Of a stretch of DNA of 64,000 bases, positions 25,479 to 33,951 are shown piece by piece. The position numbers and the translations under genes were made by a program. The notes below the pieces were generated by a model. It searched no databases, was not told the DNA's origin, and saw nothing but the letters and a program-made list of their open reading frames with translations. This DNA is from Bradyrhizobium sp. JYMT SZCCT0180 (GTDB taxonomy: Bacteria; Pseudomonadota; Alphaproteobacteria; Rhizobiales; Xanthobacteraceae), in contig NZ_JAFCLZ010000027.1 of NCBI RefSeq assembly GCF_018130165.1, positions 54,156 to 118,155 on the forward strand. Reading direction: 5' to 3'. Each line of letters opens with the position of its first letter. Position 1 is the first letter of the stretch.

Positions 25479-26843
25479 ATGAGCGAAGCGAAGACAGTTG
25501 CCGTCATCGGCGCCGGCCCGGTTGGCCTTGCCGCCGCCGCCCATGTGCTGGAGCGGGGTTTTCGGCCGATCGTGCTGGAAGCAGGCGACAGCGTCGGGCA
25601 TTCCGTTCGCCAATGGAGCCATGTCCAGCTGTTCTCGCCGTGGGAATACAACATCGACCGCGCCGCGGAGCGTCTGCTTGCGGCAACGGGGTGGAATTCG
25701 CCGGATCCGCAACACTATCCGACCGGCGCGGAATTGCTGGAAGGCTACCTCGAACCGCTCGCGGCCAAGACCGCCCTCACCGATCACATCCACACCTCCA
25801 GCCGCGTCACCGACATCAGCCGCGCCGGTTTCGACAAGCTCAAGACCAAAGGACGCGAGTCCGCGCCGTTCGAAATTCGTTACCAGAACGGGCAAGGCCC
25901 GAAGGTCGTGAAGGCTGACGCCGTGATCGACGCGTCAGGCACCTGGCATTCGCCCAATCCGGCGGGCGCCAACGGCCTCCCCGCCATCGGCGAGACGCAG
26001 GCTGCGGCCAAGATCGCCTACGGCATGCCCGATGTTCTGGGACGAGATCGCGCGCGCTACGCCGGCAAGACCGTCGCCGTGCTCGGTGCCGGTCATTCGG
26101 CGATCGGTACGCTGACCGATCTCGCCCAGCTCGCCGCTGAGATGCCAGGAACACAGCCCGTCTGGCTGTTGCGGGGCAATGATCCCGCCAAGGCCTTTGG
26201 CGGCGGCGCCAATGACAAGCTGGTTGCGCGCGGCGAGCTTGGCGCCGCCTTTGCATCGCTGGTCGCGGCCGGCCGCATCAAGGTCGAGAGCGAGTTTCGG
26301 GTTTCGCACATCACGGCGGATGGCCCTCGCCTCACCGTCGCGACCAGCGCGGGCAGTTGCTGCCGCCAGATCGCCGTCGATGAGCTGATTGTTGCCACGG
26401 GCTTCCGGCCGGACCTGAATTTCGTGCGCGAGCTTCGCATCCAGCTTGATCCGGCGATCGAATGTCCGGTGGCGCTGGCGCCGCTGATCGATCCGAACGA
26501 GCATAGCTGTGGCACCGTGCGGCCCCACGGCGCGCGCGAACTGGCGCAGGCCGAACCCGGCTTCTATTTCGCCGGCATCAAGTCCTACGGCCGTGCACCC
26601 ACGTTCCTGATGCTGACGGGCTATGAACAGGTCCGTTCGATTGCCGCCGACATTGCCGGCGATCACGCGGCGGCGGAGCGTGTCGAACTGGTGCTGCCCG
26701 AAACCGGCGTTTGCAGCCGCGCGGCCGCGCCTGGCGCAAACCAGTGCTGCGGCGGACCGGCGCCATCCACCGTTGACGCCTGTTGTGTAGCGGACGCAAA
26801 TGCCAAGCAAGAAGGCAAATCAGGCTGCGGCTGCGCGTCCTGA
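25479..26843 (+). CDS. FAD-dependent monooxygenase-like flavoprotein with Cys-rich tail, ars-linked
   Basis: A 454-residue two-nucleotide-binding flavoprotein. The FAD motif is VIGAGPVGLAAA at the start, the NADPH motif VLGAGHSAIGTLTD near residue 205, and ATGFRPDLNF is the late FAD contact. The last 50 residues hold many cysteines (GVCSR, NQCCGG, DACCVAD, GCGCAS), which could bind arsenite. The position after arsR suggests oxidation of an arsenical, as proposed for ArsO-type monooxygenases; the substrate is not known. The next gene begins inside its last 44 bases. A short AT-rich leader (25445-25465) precedes the GGAGG ribosome site. Confidence 0.8.
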   Translation: MSEAKTVAVIGAGPVGLAAAAHVLERGFRPIVLEAGDSVGHSVRQWSHVQLFSPWEYNIDRAAERLLAATGWNSPDPQHYPTGAELLEGYLEPLAAKTALTDHIHTSSRVTDISRAGFDKLKTKGRESAPFEIRYQNGQGPKVVKADAVIDASGTWHSPNPAGANGLPAIGETQAAAKIAYGMPDVLGRDRARYAGKTVAVLGAGHSAIGTLTDLAQLAAEMPGTQPVWLLRGNDPAKAFGGGANDKLVARGELGAAFASLVAAGRIKVESEFRVSHITADGPRLTVATSAGSCCRQIAVDELIVATGFRPDLNFVRELRIQLDPAIECPVALAPLIDPNEHSCGTVRPHGARELAQAEPGFYFAGIKSYGRAPTFLMLTGYEQVRSIAADIAGDHAAAERVELVLPETGVCSRAAAPGANQCCGGPAPSTVDACCVADANAKQEGKSGCGCAS

Positions 26844-28065
26844 ACGAACCGGGGTGAAGCGCATTTCCTTAAACGGTCGATCCGTCATCGTCGCGATGTG
26901 TGTGGGGCAGCTCGGCAGCCTGCTTCCGCATGTCGTGGTGCCTTCCATTCTCGCGGCGTTCCTGATCCCGGAATGGCAGCTGAGCGGCGCGCAGGCCGGC
27001 CTGCTCGCAGGCTCGGGCGCTGCAGGTTACATGCTGACCGTGCCGGTGCTGGCGACGCTGACCGACAGGATCGATGCGCGCAAAATCCTGATCGCGGGTT
27101 CGGCGGTCAGTGCGCTCGGTACATTGCTGTTCGGCCTGTTTGCGACCGGCCTCTGGTCCGGCGCGTTGTTCAACGCCATCGCGGGCATCGGATTTGCGGG
27201 CGCTTACATGCCCGGCCTCAAGGCGCTGACCGACCGGCTTGCGCCCGGCGATTCATCGCGCGCGGTCACGTTCTACACGTCGAGCTTCTCGTTCGGCGTC
27301 GGGCTGTCGTTCCTCATCTCGCAGCTCGTCGCGGACGCCTGGGGCTGGCGCGCCGCCTTCCTGGTGACGGCGCTGGGCCCGCTGGTGATGCTTTCGGTCT
27401 GCTTCCTGCTGCAACCGGTGACGCCAAAACCCGCGCAAGGCCGTTTGCTGGATTTTGCGCCGGTGTTCCGCAACACCAGCGCGATGGGTTTCGTTCTCGG
27501 CTATGGCGCGCACTGCTTTGAGCTTTACGGCATCCGAACCTGGCTGGTGGCGTTCTGGACGTTCGTGGCGGCGAGGAGCTCGGACGGCTCGATCCTGACC
27601 CCCGTCGTGGTCAGCGTGCTGTTCTCCGTGCTCGCAATGCCCGCCAGCATTCTCGGCAATGAATGCGCGATCCGGTTCGGCCGCCATCGCGCCATCACCG
27701 CCGTGATGTTCAGTTCTGCCGTCGTCGCGCTGCTGATCGCCGCGTTCGCCGACAAATCGCCATGGCTGCTGCTGCCGCTGATCCTGGCCTACGCCATCAC
27801 CGTGCCCGCCGATTCCGGCGCGCTGACATCGGGGATGACGATGGCGGCGGACCCGAAATACCGCGGGGCAACGATGGCCGTGCATTCGACCGTCGGCTTC
27901 AGCCTTTCGGCTTTGGGCGCCTGGGCCCTTGGCGTCGCGCTGGATGCGGCCGGTGGACCGTCGAGCGCCTCGGCCTGGACGGCGGCGTTTGCCGTGCTCG
28001 CGGTGGGCATTCTACTCGGGCCTTTGGCACTCTTCTGGTCGAGACGGACCGCGGTTCAGGCATGA
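26800..28065 (+). CDS. MFS transporter, ars operon member
   Basis: A 421-residue major facilitator with 12 helices (NimT/CynX-like look: VPVLATLTDRIDARKILIAG between helices 2 and 3, FAGAYMPGLKALTDRLAPG in helix 4). The ATG at 26800 overlaps the flavoprotein by 44 bp; a GTG at 26854, just after that gene ends, is an alternative start, and neither has a good ribosome site. It probably exports the product or substrate of the flavoprotein. Other ars clusters have MFS efflux proteins such as ArsK and ArsP-like functions, but homology to any one of them cannot be judged here. Confidence 0.8.
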   Translation: MPSKKANQAAAARPERTGVKRISLNGRSVIVAMCVGQLGSLLPHVVVPSILAAFLIPEWQLSGAQAGLLAGSGAAGYMLTVPVLATLTDRIDARKILIAGSAVSALGTLLFGLFATGLWSGALFNAIAGIGFAGAYMPGLKALTDRLAPGDSSRAVTFYTSSFSFGVGLSFLISQLVADAWGWRAAFLVTALGPLVMLSVCFLLQPVTPKPAQGRLLDFAPVFRNTSAMGFVLGYGAHCFELYGIRTWLVAFWTFVAARSSDGSILTPVVVSVLFSVLAMPASILGNECAIRFGRHRAITAVMFSSAVVALLIAAFADKSPWLLLPLILAYAITVPADSGALTSGMTMAADPKYRGATMAVHSTVGFSLSALGAWALGVALDAAGGPSSASAWTAAFAVLAVGILLGPLALFWSRRTAVQA

Positions 28066-28111
28066 GTGCGACACAAGCCTGTTGCCACCTGGCGTCATGG
28101 CGCCTAGGTTC

Positions 28112-28139
28112 CAAGTTGTCTATTATCATAGACAACTTG
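28112..28139. promoter_or_regulatory. perfect 12-bp inverted repeat upstream of an MFS gene
   Basis: Arms CAAGTTGTCTAT and ATAGACAACTTG are separated by TATC. The centre TTGTCTAT..ATAGACAA looks like a GntR-type operator. There is no T-run on either side, so a terminator is less likely. It is 61 bp before the next ATG. Confidence 0.6.
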
Positions 28140-28199
28140 ATTCCGGCATGCTGGAACGACGCCAGCGACAACAAGCAGGCGCAACGAAAAAGATAAGCC

Positions 28200-29366
28200 A
28201 TGAGCGCACGTCCCCTCCCCATCATCATCGCGCTCGGCACCACGCAGACGCTGGCCTGGGCGTCGAGTTATTATTTGCCGGCGATCCTGGCCGACCCGAT
28301 CTCGCGCGATCTCGGCGTCTCCTCGAACTGGATATTTGCCGCCTTCTCCGCAGCATTGGTGCTCTCGGCTTTGCTCGGCCCGCGTGTCGGCCGGCAGATC
28401 GACCTGGTCGGCGGCCGGTCGGTCCTGTCGATGTCCAACATGGTATTCGCGGCCGGACTGACGCTGCTTGGGTTCAGCTACTCCATTCCGGTGATGGCCA
28501 TCGCATGGCTCCTGCTCGGCATCGGCATGGGCTCGGGCCTCTACGATGCGGCGTTCGCCGCGCTCGGGCGCATCTACGGCAATGACGCGCGCCGCTCGAT
28601 CACCGGCATCACGTTGCTCGCGGGTTTTGCGTCGACCGTCGGATGGCCGCTGTCGGCCTGGGGGCTGGAGACCATCGGCTGGCGCAACACCTGCTTTGCC
28701 TGGGCGGCGGCGCATATCCTGATCGGCCTGCCGATCAATCTGCTGATGCTGCCGGCGGTCAAGGGCGCCAAGGCGGCGGTGGCGAACGCCGTCAAGCCGC
28801 ACATCGCGATCGACCGCACCATGATCCTGCTGGCCTTCGTGTTCGCCGCCGCCTGGACCGTCACCGGTGCGATGGCCGCGCACCTGCCGCGCATCATGGA
28901 AGCGGCCGGCGCCACCACCGCGCAGGCCGTGTTCGCCGGCGCCCTGCTCGGCCCGGCGCAGGTGGCGGCGCGTATTTTCGAGGCCGGCTTCCTCAGCCGC
29001 TTTCATCCGCTGGTCTCGACCAAGCTCGCATGTGTCACCAATCCGATCGGCGCGGCGATCCTCGGATTGGCCGGTGGCGGCGCGGCCAGCGTGTTCGCGA
29101 TCTTCTACGGCGCCGGTAACGGCATCCTCACCATCGCGCGCGGCACGCTGCCGCTGGCGATCTTCGGCCCCCAGAATTACGGCTATCGCCTCGGCATCAT
29201 CGGCGCGCCGGCGCGGATGGCGCAGGCCGCTGCGCCATTGCTGTTCAGCCTCCTGATCGACATCATGGGCAGCCGCGTTCTCATCGTCTCCTCCGCGCTC
29301 AGCCTCGCAGCGCTATTCGCGCTGTTCTTGGTACGCAGCCATCCGCCCATGACAAAGCCATCATGA
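28200..29366 (+). CDS. MFS transporter
   Basis: A 388-residue 12-helix major facilitator. N-terminal ALGTTQTLAWASSYYLPAILA and the GPRVGRQIDLVGGRSVLSMS loop mark a group of MFS proteins of unknown substrate common in Bradyrhizobium and Burkholderia. A strong inverted repeat lies 61 bp upstream, and a RidA gene follows after 9 bp. It may or may not belong to the ars island; the palindrome suggests a separate regulator, which is not encoded nearby. Confidence 0.8.
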   Translation: MSARPLPIIIALGTTQTLAWASSYYLPAILADPISRDLGVSSNWIFAAFSAALVLSALLGPRVGRQIDLVGGRSVLSMSNMVFAAGLTLLGFSYSIPVMAIAWLLLGIGMGSGLYDAAFAALGRIYGNDARRSITGITLLAGFASTVGWPLSAWGLETIGWRNTCFAWAAAHILIGLPINLLMLPAVKGAKAAVANAVKPHIAIDRTMILLAFVFAAAWTVTGAMAAHLPRIMEAAGATTAQAVFAGALLGPAQVAARIFEAGFLSRFHPLVSTKLACVTNPIGAAILGLAGGGAASVFAIFYGAGNGILTIARGTLPLAIFGPQNYGYRLGIIGAPARMAQAAAPLLFSLLIDIMGSRVLIVSSALSLAALFALFLVRSHPPMTKPS

Positions 29367-29375
29367 GGACTCCCA

Positions 29376-29792
29376 ATGGTAGATGACACACCACCATCGA
29401 TCCGGCGCATCAATCCACCCGAACTCGGCACCCCGCCCGGCTATTCGCAGATCGTTGACGTCAGTCCGGGTCGCCTCATCTTTATCGCCGGTCAGACTGC
29501 GCTCGACCGCGACGGCAACGTGGTCGGCAAGAACGATTTTGCCGCGCAAGCAGATCAGGTGTTCGAGAACCTCATCATCGCGCTGCGGGCGAGCGGATGC
29601 ACGGCCGCCAATCTCGTAAAACTCACAGTGTTCCTCACCGACATGAACAATCTCGGCCGCTACCGGGAAGCCCGTAACCGCTTCTTTGCCTCCGTCGCGC
29701 CGCCGGCCGCGCCCGCGGTGACGCTGGTCGAGGTGTCGAAGCTCTATGGCCCCGATTTCCTGATCGAGATCGAGGCCATCGCCGCTGCATGA
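29376..29792 (+). CDS. RidA family protein (YjgF/YER057c/UK114)
   Basis: RidA proteins hydrolyse reactive enamine/imine intermediates such as 2-aminoacrylate. The 138-residue product has the family blocks SPGRLIFIAGQTALDRDGNVVG, QADQVFENLIIALRASGCT, VKLTVFLTDMNNLGRYREARNRFF and APAVTLVEVSKLYGPDFLIEIEAIA. The arginine (R in YREARNRFF) region and late Glu are intact. It is 9 bp downstream of the MFS gene, so the two are likely co-transcribed. The protein belongs to a RidA subgroup with a longer N-terminus. Confidence 0.92.
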   Translation: MVDDTPPSIRRINPPELGTPPGYSQIVDVSPGRLIFIAGQTALDRDGNVVGKNDFAAQADQVFENLIIALRASGCTAANLVKLTVFLTDMNNLGRYREARNRFFASVAPPAAPAVTLVEVSKLYGPDFLIEIEAIAAA

Positions 29793-29803
29793 GCGTCACG
29801 CGT

Positions 29804-30724
29804 TCAACGTTTGCTCGCCGCCGACGTCGCGATCCAGATGCCGGCGAACACCGCGACCAGCCCGAGCACGAGGTTCGGCGTGATCGGCTCGCCGACCAGC
29901 TGGGTGGCGAGCAATCCTGCTGCCAGCGGGTTGACGGTCATGGTGTTGGCCACCCTTGTCGGCGACGCCCGCTCCAGCGCCAGCACCCACAGGATGAACG
30001 CCAGCGCGCCGCCGGCGATCCCGAGATAGAGGCCCGCGATCCATTGCGCCGTTCCGAACTGGCTCAGGACCGCGACGCTCCCGGTCAGGGAGCCTACCAG
30101 GATCAGCGCGGCGGCACCCGTGCCCATGCCGACGGTGAGAAAGCCGAGCGCGCTCGAGCGCTGGATGAACGGACGGGACCAGACGTTGTAGAACGCCATG
30201 CACAGGACGGCAGCCGTCATGATCAGTTCGCCACGCCACGCGCCCGCCGGCGCGCTCGAAAGCCCCGACGCCAGGGCTGCGAAGACGCCGAGCACGGCAA
30301 TGCCGACACCGATCGACTTCCGCTTCGTCAGCGGCTCGATGCCGAGCATGGCGCCGACCACCATCGTGTGCAGCGGCAGTGTCGCCAGCGCAAGGCTGGC
30401 GCGCGCCGCGGTCGTATAGGACATTGCGATGTTGTAGAGGACGAAGAACACGCCGAAGAAGCAGAATCCCAGCGCGGCGACGGCGGGCCAATCCCGGCGC
30501 TGCGGCCAGCGCGCCTTCAGGAGCAGCGCGGCAGGCAACACGCAGCAAAAGCCGATGCCCCAGCGCAGGATCGCCATCGTGATCGGATCGGCATTGCCGG
30601 CGAGATAGCGCGTGATCGCCGCCGCGGTCCCGCCGAGAGAGCTCGATACCAATGCGATTGCGACACCGACCCATTCGCCGCCCAATGCCTGTCTCCCATG
30701 TCTTGCCAAGCTTGCTTGTGGCAT
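29804..30724 (-). CDS. EamA/DMT family exporter
   Basis: A ten-helix drug/metabolite transporter with two EamA halves: GVAIALVSSSLGGTAAAITRYL begins the first, ELIMTAAVLCMAFYNVWSRPF the second. GIGVAVLGVFAAL-type and NPLAAGLLATQLVGEPIT segments are typical. The ATG at 30724 is used; one at 30769 would overlap the divergent regulator gene. It is divergent from an XRE regulator, with a 13-bp palindrome between them, so the regulator probably controls it. The substrate, perhaps an amino acid or drug, is unknown. Confidence 0.85.
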   Translation of the reverse strand: MPQASLARHGRQALGGEWVGVAIALVSSSLGGTAAAITRYLAGNADPITMAILRWGIGFCCVLPAALLLKARWPQRRDWPAVAALGFCFFGVFFVLYNIAMSYTTAARASLALATLPLHTMVVGAMLGIEPLTKRKSIGVGIAVLGVFAALASGLSSAPAGAWRGELIMTAAVLCMAFYNVWSRPFIQRSSALGFLTVGMGTGAAALILVGSLTGSVAVLSQFGTAQWIAGLYLGIAGGALAFILWVLALERASPTRVANTMTVNPLAAGLLATQLVGEPITPNLVLGLVAVFAGIWIATSAASKR

Positions 30725-30751
30725 CTTGCCGGTCAGCAGGCTTTCGGCAAC

Positions 30752-30764
30752 TACCTGGCAGGTA
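30752..30764. promoter_or_regulatory. palindrome between the EamA exporter and XRE regulator
   Basis: TACCTG-G-CAGGTA is a perfect 6-bp-arm palindrome, 3 bp before the regulator start and 28 bp before the exporter start. It is a candidate operator for autorepression and exporter control. Confidence 0.5.
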
Positions 30765-30767
30765 CTC

Positions 30768-31592
30768 ATGGCGCTTCAACAGGATTTCGCGGCAAGCCTG
30801 CGCTGGTGGCGACGGAAGCGAGGCCTGTCGCAACTCGAACTCGCCGGACGCACCGAAATTTCGCAGCGGCATCTAAGCTTCCTAGAACTCAGCCGTGCAG
30901 CGCCGAGCCGGGACATGGTAATACGGCTTGCCATTGCCCTCGATGTGCCGCTGCGCCAGCACAATTCGCTGCTGATCGCGGCAGGGTTTGCGCCGGTGTG
31001 GCGGCAGACCAACCTCACAGCTCCCGAGCTCGGCCAGATCCGCATTGCGCTCGATTTCATGCTGGCCCAGCAGGAGCCGTTTCCAGCCGTCGCAGTCGAT
31101 CGGCACTGGAATCTGCTGCAGAGCAATTCCGGCGCCGTCCGGCTGGTCGAATTTCTGGTCGGGCCACTCCCGCCGGATACGCCGGTCAATCTGGCCGACG
31201 CGCTGGTTGCCCCTGATGTGCTGCGGCCGCATTTGGTGAACTGGGTCGAAGTCGTCGGCTATTTCATCCGAAGCGTGGAAGCCGATGCTGCCGCTGACGG
31301 ATCAGCCGAGACCGCAGCGCTTCTCAAGCGACTGCTCGCTTATGAAGGCGTGCAGGCGGCGGTCCATGCGCCACCTGCCGAACTGGCTATCTCGCCGGTC
31401 CTTCCCATGCATTTCCGCAAGGACGGGATCGACCTGCGGCTGTTTACGACCATCGCTACGCTGGGCATTCCCCAGGACATTACGCTGCAGGAACTGCGCA
31501 TCGAAAATTTCTTCCCCCTGGATGACCCCACCGCCCGCATCCTGCGCGGCTGGGCCGAAGATGCGGCTAACGTACGATCCGTAGCAGAATAA
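30768..31592 (+). CDS. XRE-family regulator with MmyB-like ligand-binding domain
   Basis: A 274-residue protein. Residues 5-65 are an HTH_3 domain (WWRRKRGLSQLELAGRTEIS, HLSFLELSRAAPS), and the remainder resembles the MmyB-like domain (FPAVAVDRHWNLLQSNSGAV, ending near FFPLDD) that is thought to bind a small ligand. It starts at the ATG at 30768; an upstream extension of the frame to 30612 lies inside the EamA gene. The divergent exporter and the TACCTGGCAGGTA palindrome suggest local control of transport. Confidence 0.88.
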   Translation: MALQQDFAASLRWWRRKRGLSQLELAGRTEISQRHLSFLELSRAAPSRDMVIRLAIALDVPLRQHNSLLIAAGFAPVWRQTNLTAPELGQIRIALDFMLAQQEPFPAVAVDRHWNLLQSNSGAVRLVEFLVGPLPPDTPVNLADALVAPDVLRPHLVNWVEVVGYFIRSVEADAAADGSAETAALLKRLLAYEGVQAAVHAPPAELAISPVLPMHFRKDGIDLRLFTTIATLGIPQDITLQELRIENFFPLDDPTARILRGWAEDAANVRSVAE

Positions 31593-31649
31593 CCTCAGCC
31601 ATCCGCGCAAAACCTTCTGCCTGATGGCAGCATTTTTCAGCAGCACAAT

Positions 31650-32882
31650 CTAATCCCGTGCGCTCTCCTCCGGCGGCTTGATGTGGCGGAACGAGAACAG
31701 CAGCGCGAGGTCGTAGCCGATCTTGAGCGCGCCGCAGACCACCAGCGGCAGGCCGGAGAATGCCGTCATCAGCAGCGCGCCCGAGATCGCCGGGCTGATC
31801 GCGGACGCGAGGCTGCGCGGCACCGCGGTGACGCTGGCGGCAGCGGGCCGCTCTGCGGGCGTCACGACGGCCATCACGTAGGACGTGCGGGTCGGGACGT
31901 CCATTTGCGACAGCGCCGAGCGCAGCAACAGTAAGCCCAGCGCCAGGTAAAGATTGGGCGAGAACGCCGCCAGGATCAGGAACACGCTGGAGGGGATGTG
32001 CGTGAACACCATGGTGTTGACGAGGCCGATGCGCCTCGCGAGCCAGGCGGCGACCGGATAGGAGAAGGCGCTCAGCGTGCTCGACCAGAAGAAGAACAAT
32101 CCCGCCGCAGACAGTGAAAGATCGAAGCGCTCGAACAGCCACAGCACCAGCAACGACTGGGCGACGAAACCGCCCGCGAATGCATCGATGCTGAACAGCG
32201 CGGCGAGCTTGTAGACGGTGCCGCGCGAAGGTCCGAGCGGCGTCTGCGGCGCCCGCTCCTCGCCGCGCGTGTGCGGGACACGACGATAGAGCGCGGCGCA
32301 GAGAATACCGAGCCCGGCGTAGGCATAGAACATCAGGCGGAACGCGCCGAGCTGGGTGCTGCCGCCGGCAACGAGAAAATCTGGCAGCGACGCCGCCAAC
32401 GATCCCGCCGCGGTGGCCAGCGCCCCGATCAGGCTGTAGCGGGCGAAGATCTGCGTGCGGCGCTCGTCGGTCGTGCTGTGCGCGAGCACCGCATGTTCGA
32501 GCGGCACCAGCACGCCGAGGTCGCCGCCGGACGGATTGATGGTGCCGATAAAGGCGACCAGCACGATCAGGACAAAGTGCTCGACGCCCGGGAACGCAAT
32601 CCCGGTGGCCGCCATCAGGCCGGCGCCGAACATCAGTAGCGGACGCAGATCATGGCGGGGCGCGATCCAGCCGACGATCAAGGTCAGCAGCGCGGTTCCC
32701 AACAACGAGGCTGTAGCGACGATCCCGACCGCGATGGCGTCGTAACCCAGCAGCGTCATGTAGGCCGGCAGGATAATGATCGCAAAACCGTCGCCGAACC
32801 CGCGCAAGCCCCGCGCGACATAGAGCAGCGTGATCAGCGAATTTGCCGACGAGACGTTCGATTCCGAGGGGATGCTGGCCAT
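31650..32882 (-). CDS. MFS transporter next to the chromate genes
   Basis: A 410-residue, 12-helix facilitator. Features include LLYVARGLRGFGDGFAIIILPAYM at helix 1, TTDERRTQIFARYSLIGALA in the middle and RSALSQMDVPTRTSYVMAVV late, a pattern seen in MFS genes beside chrB/chrA in Bradyrhizobium. It is divergent from the rhodanese-ChrB gene across 250 bp of unremarkable sequence. A part in chromate or sulfate-related resistance is inferred from position. Confidence 0.82.
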   Translation of the reverse strand: MASIPSESNVSSANSLITLLYVARGLRGFGDGFAIIILPAYMTLLGYDAIAVGIVATASLLGTALLTLIVGWIAPRHDLRPLLMFGAGLMAATGIAFPGVEHFVLIVLVAFIGTINPSGGDLGVLVPLEHAVLAHSTTDERRTQIFARYSLIGALATAAGSLAASLPDFLVAGGSTQLGAFRLMFYAYAGLGILCAALYRRVPHTRGEERAPQTPLGPSRGTVYKLAALFSIDAFAGGFVAQSLLVLWLFERFDLSLSAAGLFFFWSSTLSAFSYPVAAWLARRIGLVNTMVFTHIPSSVFLILAAFSPNLYLALGLLLLRSALSQMDVPTRTSYVMAVVTPAERPAAASVTAVPRSLASAISPAISGALLMTAFSGLPLVVCGALKIGYDLALLFSFRHIKPPEESARD

Positions 32883-33132
32883 CGATCCATGCTTTCATGC
32901 GCAACTCGACACGTCGAGCGGTGCGCAGAGCTTGGACGGAGGACCGTCTGACGGGGAGCCTGCTTTGTCCCCGATGCCAAGCAGGCTAGGTCGGAATCTG
33001 CACCGGCGCAAGGTTGCAAGGTTGACAGCGGAACCGGCAAGCGCTTAATTCGGCGCATGGGGACTCTGCGATCTCCCCACGAGGCGACATGCCCAAGTAT
33101 CGCGCCCGTTTTCTCTTAACGAGGGCGCAACC

Positions 33133-33951
33133 ATGTCATCCTACACCACGATATCTCCAGATAAACTTGCACGGTTGATCGGCACGGCGAACATGCCTGT
33201 CCTGATCGACGTCCGTACCGACGAGGATTTCGCCGCCGACCCGCGGCTAATTCCGGGCGCCGTCAGGCGCAGCCATCAGGACGCCGCCAGTTGGGGCGAG
33301 GAGTTCTCCGGCCGTCCCGCCATCGTGGCTTGCCTGCGCGGCCAAAAGCTCGCGCAAGGCACCGCCGCCTGGCTACGGCATCTCGACGTGTCGGCCGAAA
33401 CGCTTGAAGGCGGCTTTGAAGGCTGGAAGGCCGCCAAGCTGCCGCTGGTGCCGGCCGAAAAGCTGCCCGCGCGCGATGCGCGAGGCCGCACCGTCTGGGT
33501 CACCCGGGCGCGGCCGAAGATCGACCGCATCGCCTGCCCCTGGCTAATTCGAAGATTTGTCGATCCAAACGCGGTGTTCCTGTTCGTCGCACCGTCCGAA
33601 GTGCTTGCGGTCGGCGAGCGCTTTAACGCGGCGCCCTTCGACGTCGAGAACGTGTTCTGGAGCCACCGCGGTGAACTCTGCACCTTCGATGTGATGGTCG
33701 AGGAATTTGGCCTGGCAACGCCGGCCTTGCTGCGGCTGGCGACCATGGTCCGCGCCGCCGATACCGAACGGCTCGACCTTTCGCCGGAAGCGCCGGGGCT
33801 GCTTGCGGCTTCGCTCGGCCTGTCGCGGATGTTCGACGACGATCTCGAGCAACTGGAGGCCGGCATCACGCTGTACGACGCCTTCTATCGCTGGTGCCGC
33901 GATGCGACCGGAGAGACCCATAACTGGCCGACCAACAAGGCGAAGCCGTAA
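33133..33951 (+). CDS. rhodanese-ChrB C-domain fusion, chromate resistance protein
   Basis: A 272-residue two-domain protein. Residues 5-105 form a rhodanese domain (PVLIDVRTDEDFAADP, catalytic cysteine in VACLRGQKLAQG). Residues 120-265 match the ChrB C-terminal domain (RPKIDRIACPWLIRRFVDPNAVFLFV, FCTFDVMVEEFGL-like block, LGLSRMFDDDLEQLE). ChrB proteins sense chromate or take part in its reduction. Here the usual regulatory N-domain is replaced by the sulfurtransferase. The stop codon overlaps the chrA start by one base (TAATG), showing translational coupling with the exporter. Confidence 0.9.
   Translation: MSSYTTISPDKLARLIGTANMPVLIDVRTDEDFAADPRLIPGAVRRSHQDAASWGEEFSGRPAIVACLRGQKLAQGTAAWLRHLDVSAETLEGGFEGWKAAKLPLVPAEKLPARDARGRTVWVTRARPKIDRIACPWLIRRFVDPNAVFLFVAPSEVLAVGERFNAAPFDVENVFWSHRGELCTFDVMVEEFGLATPALLRLATMVRAADTERLDLSPEAPGLLAASLGLSRMFDDDLEQLEAGITLYDAFYRWCRDATGETHNWPTNKAKP

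Noticed and set aside
28112..28139. The palindrome as a rho-independent terminator of the preceding MFS gene
   Set aside because: No T-run follows on either strand and the stem is not GC-rich, so an operator is the better reading.
29789..31216. A 475-codon plus-strand frame across the EamA gene
   Set aside because: It is antisense to the EamA exporter and out of frame with the XRE regulator, both of which have clear domains.
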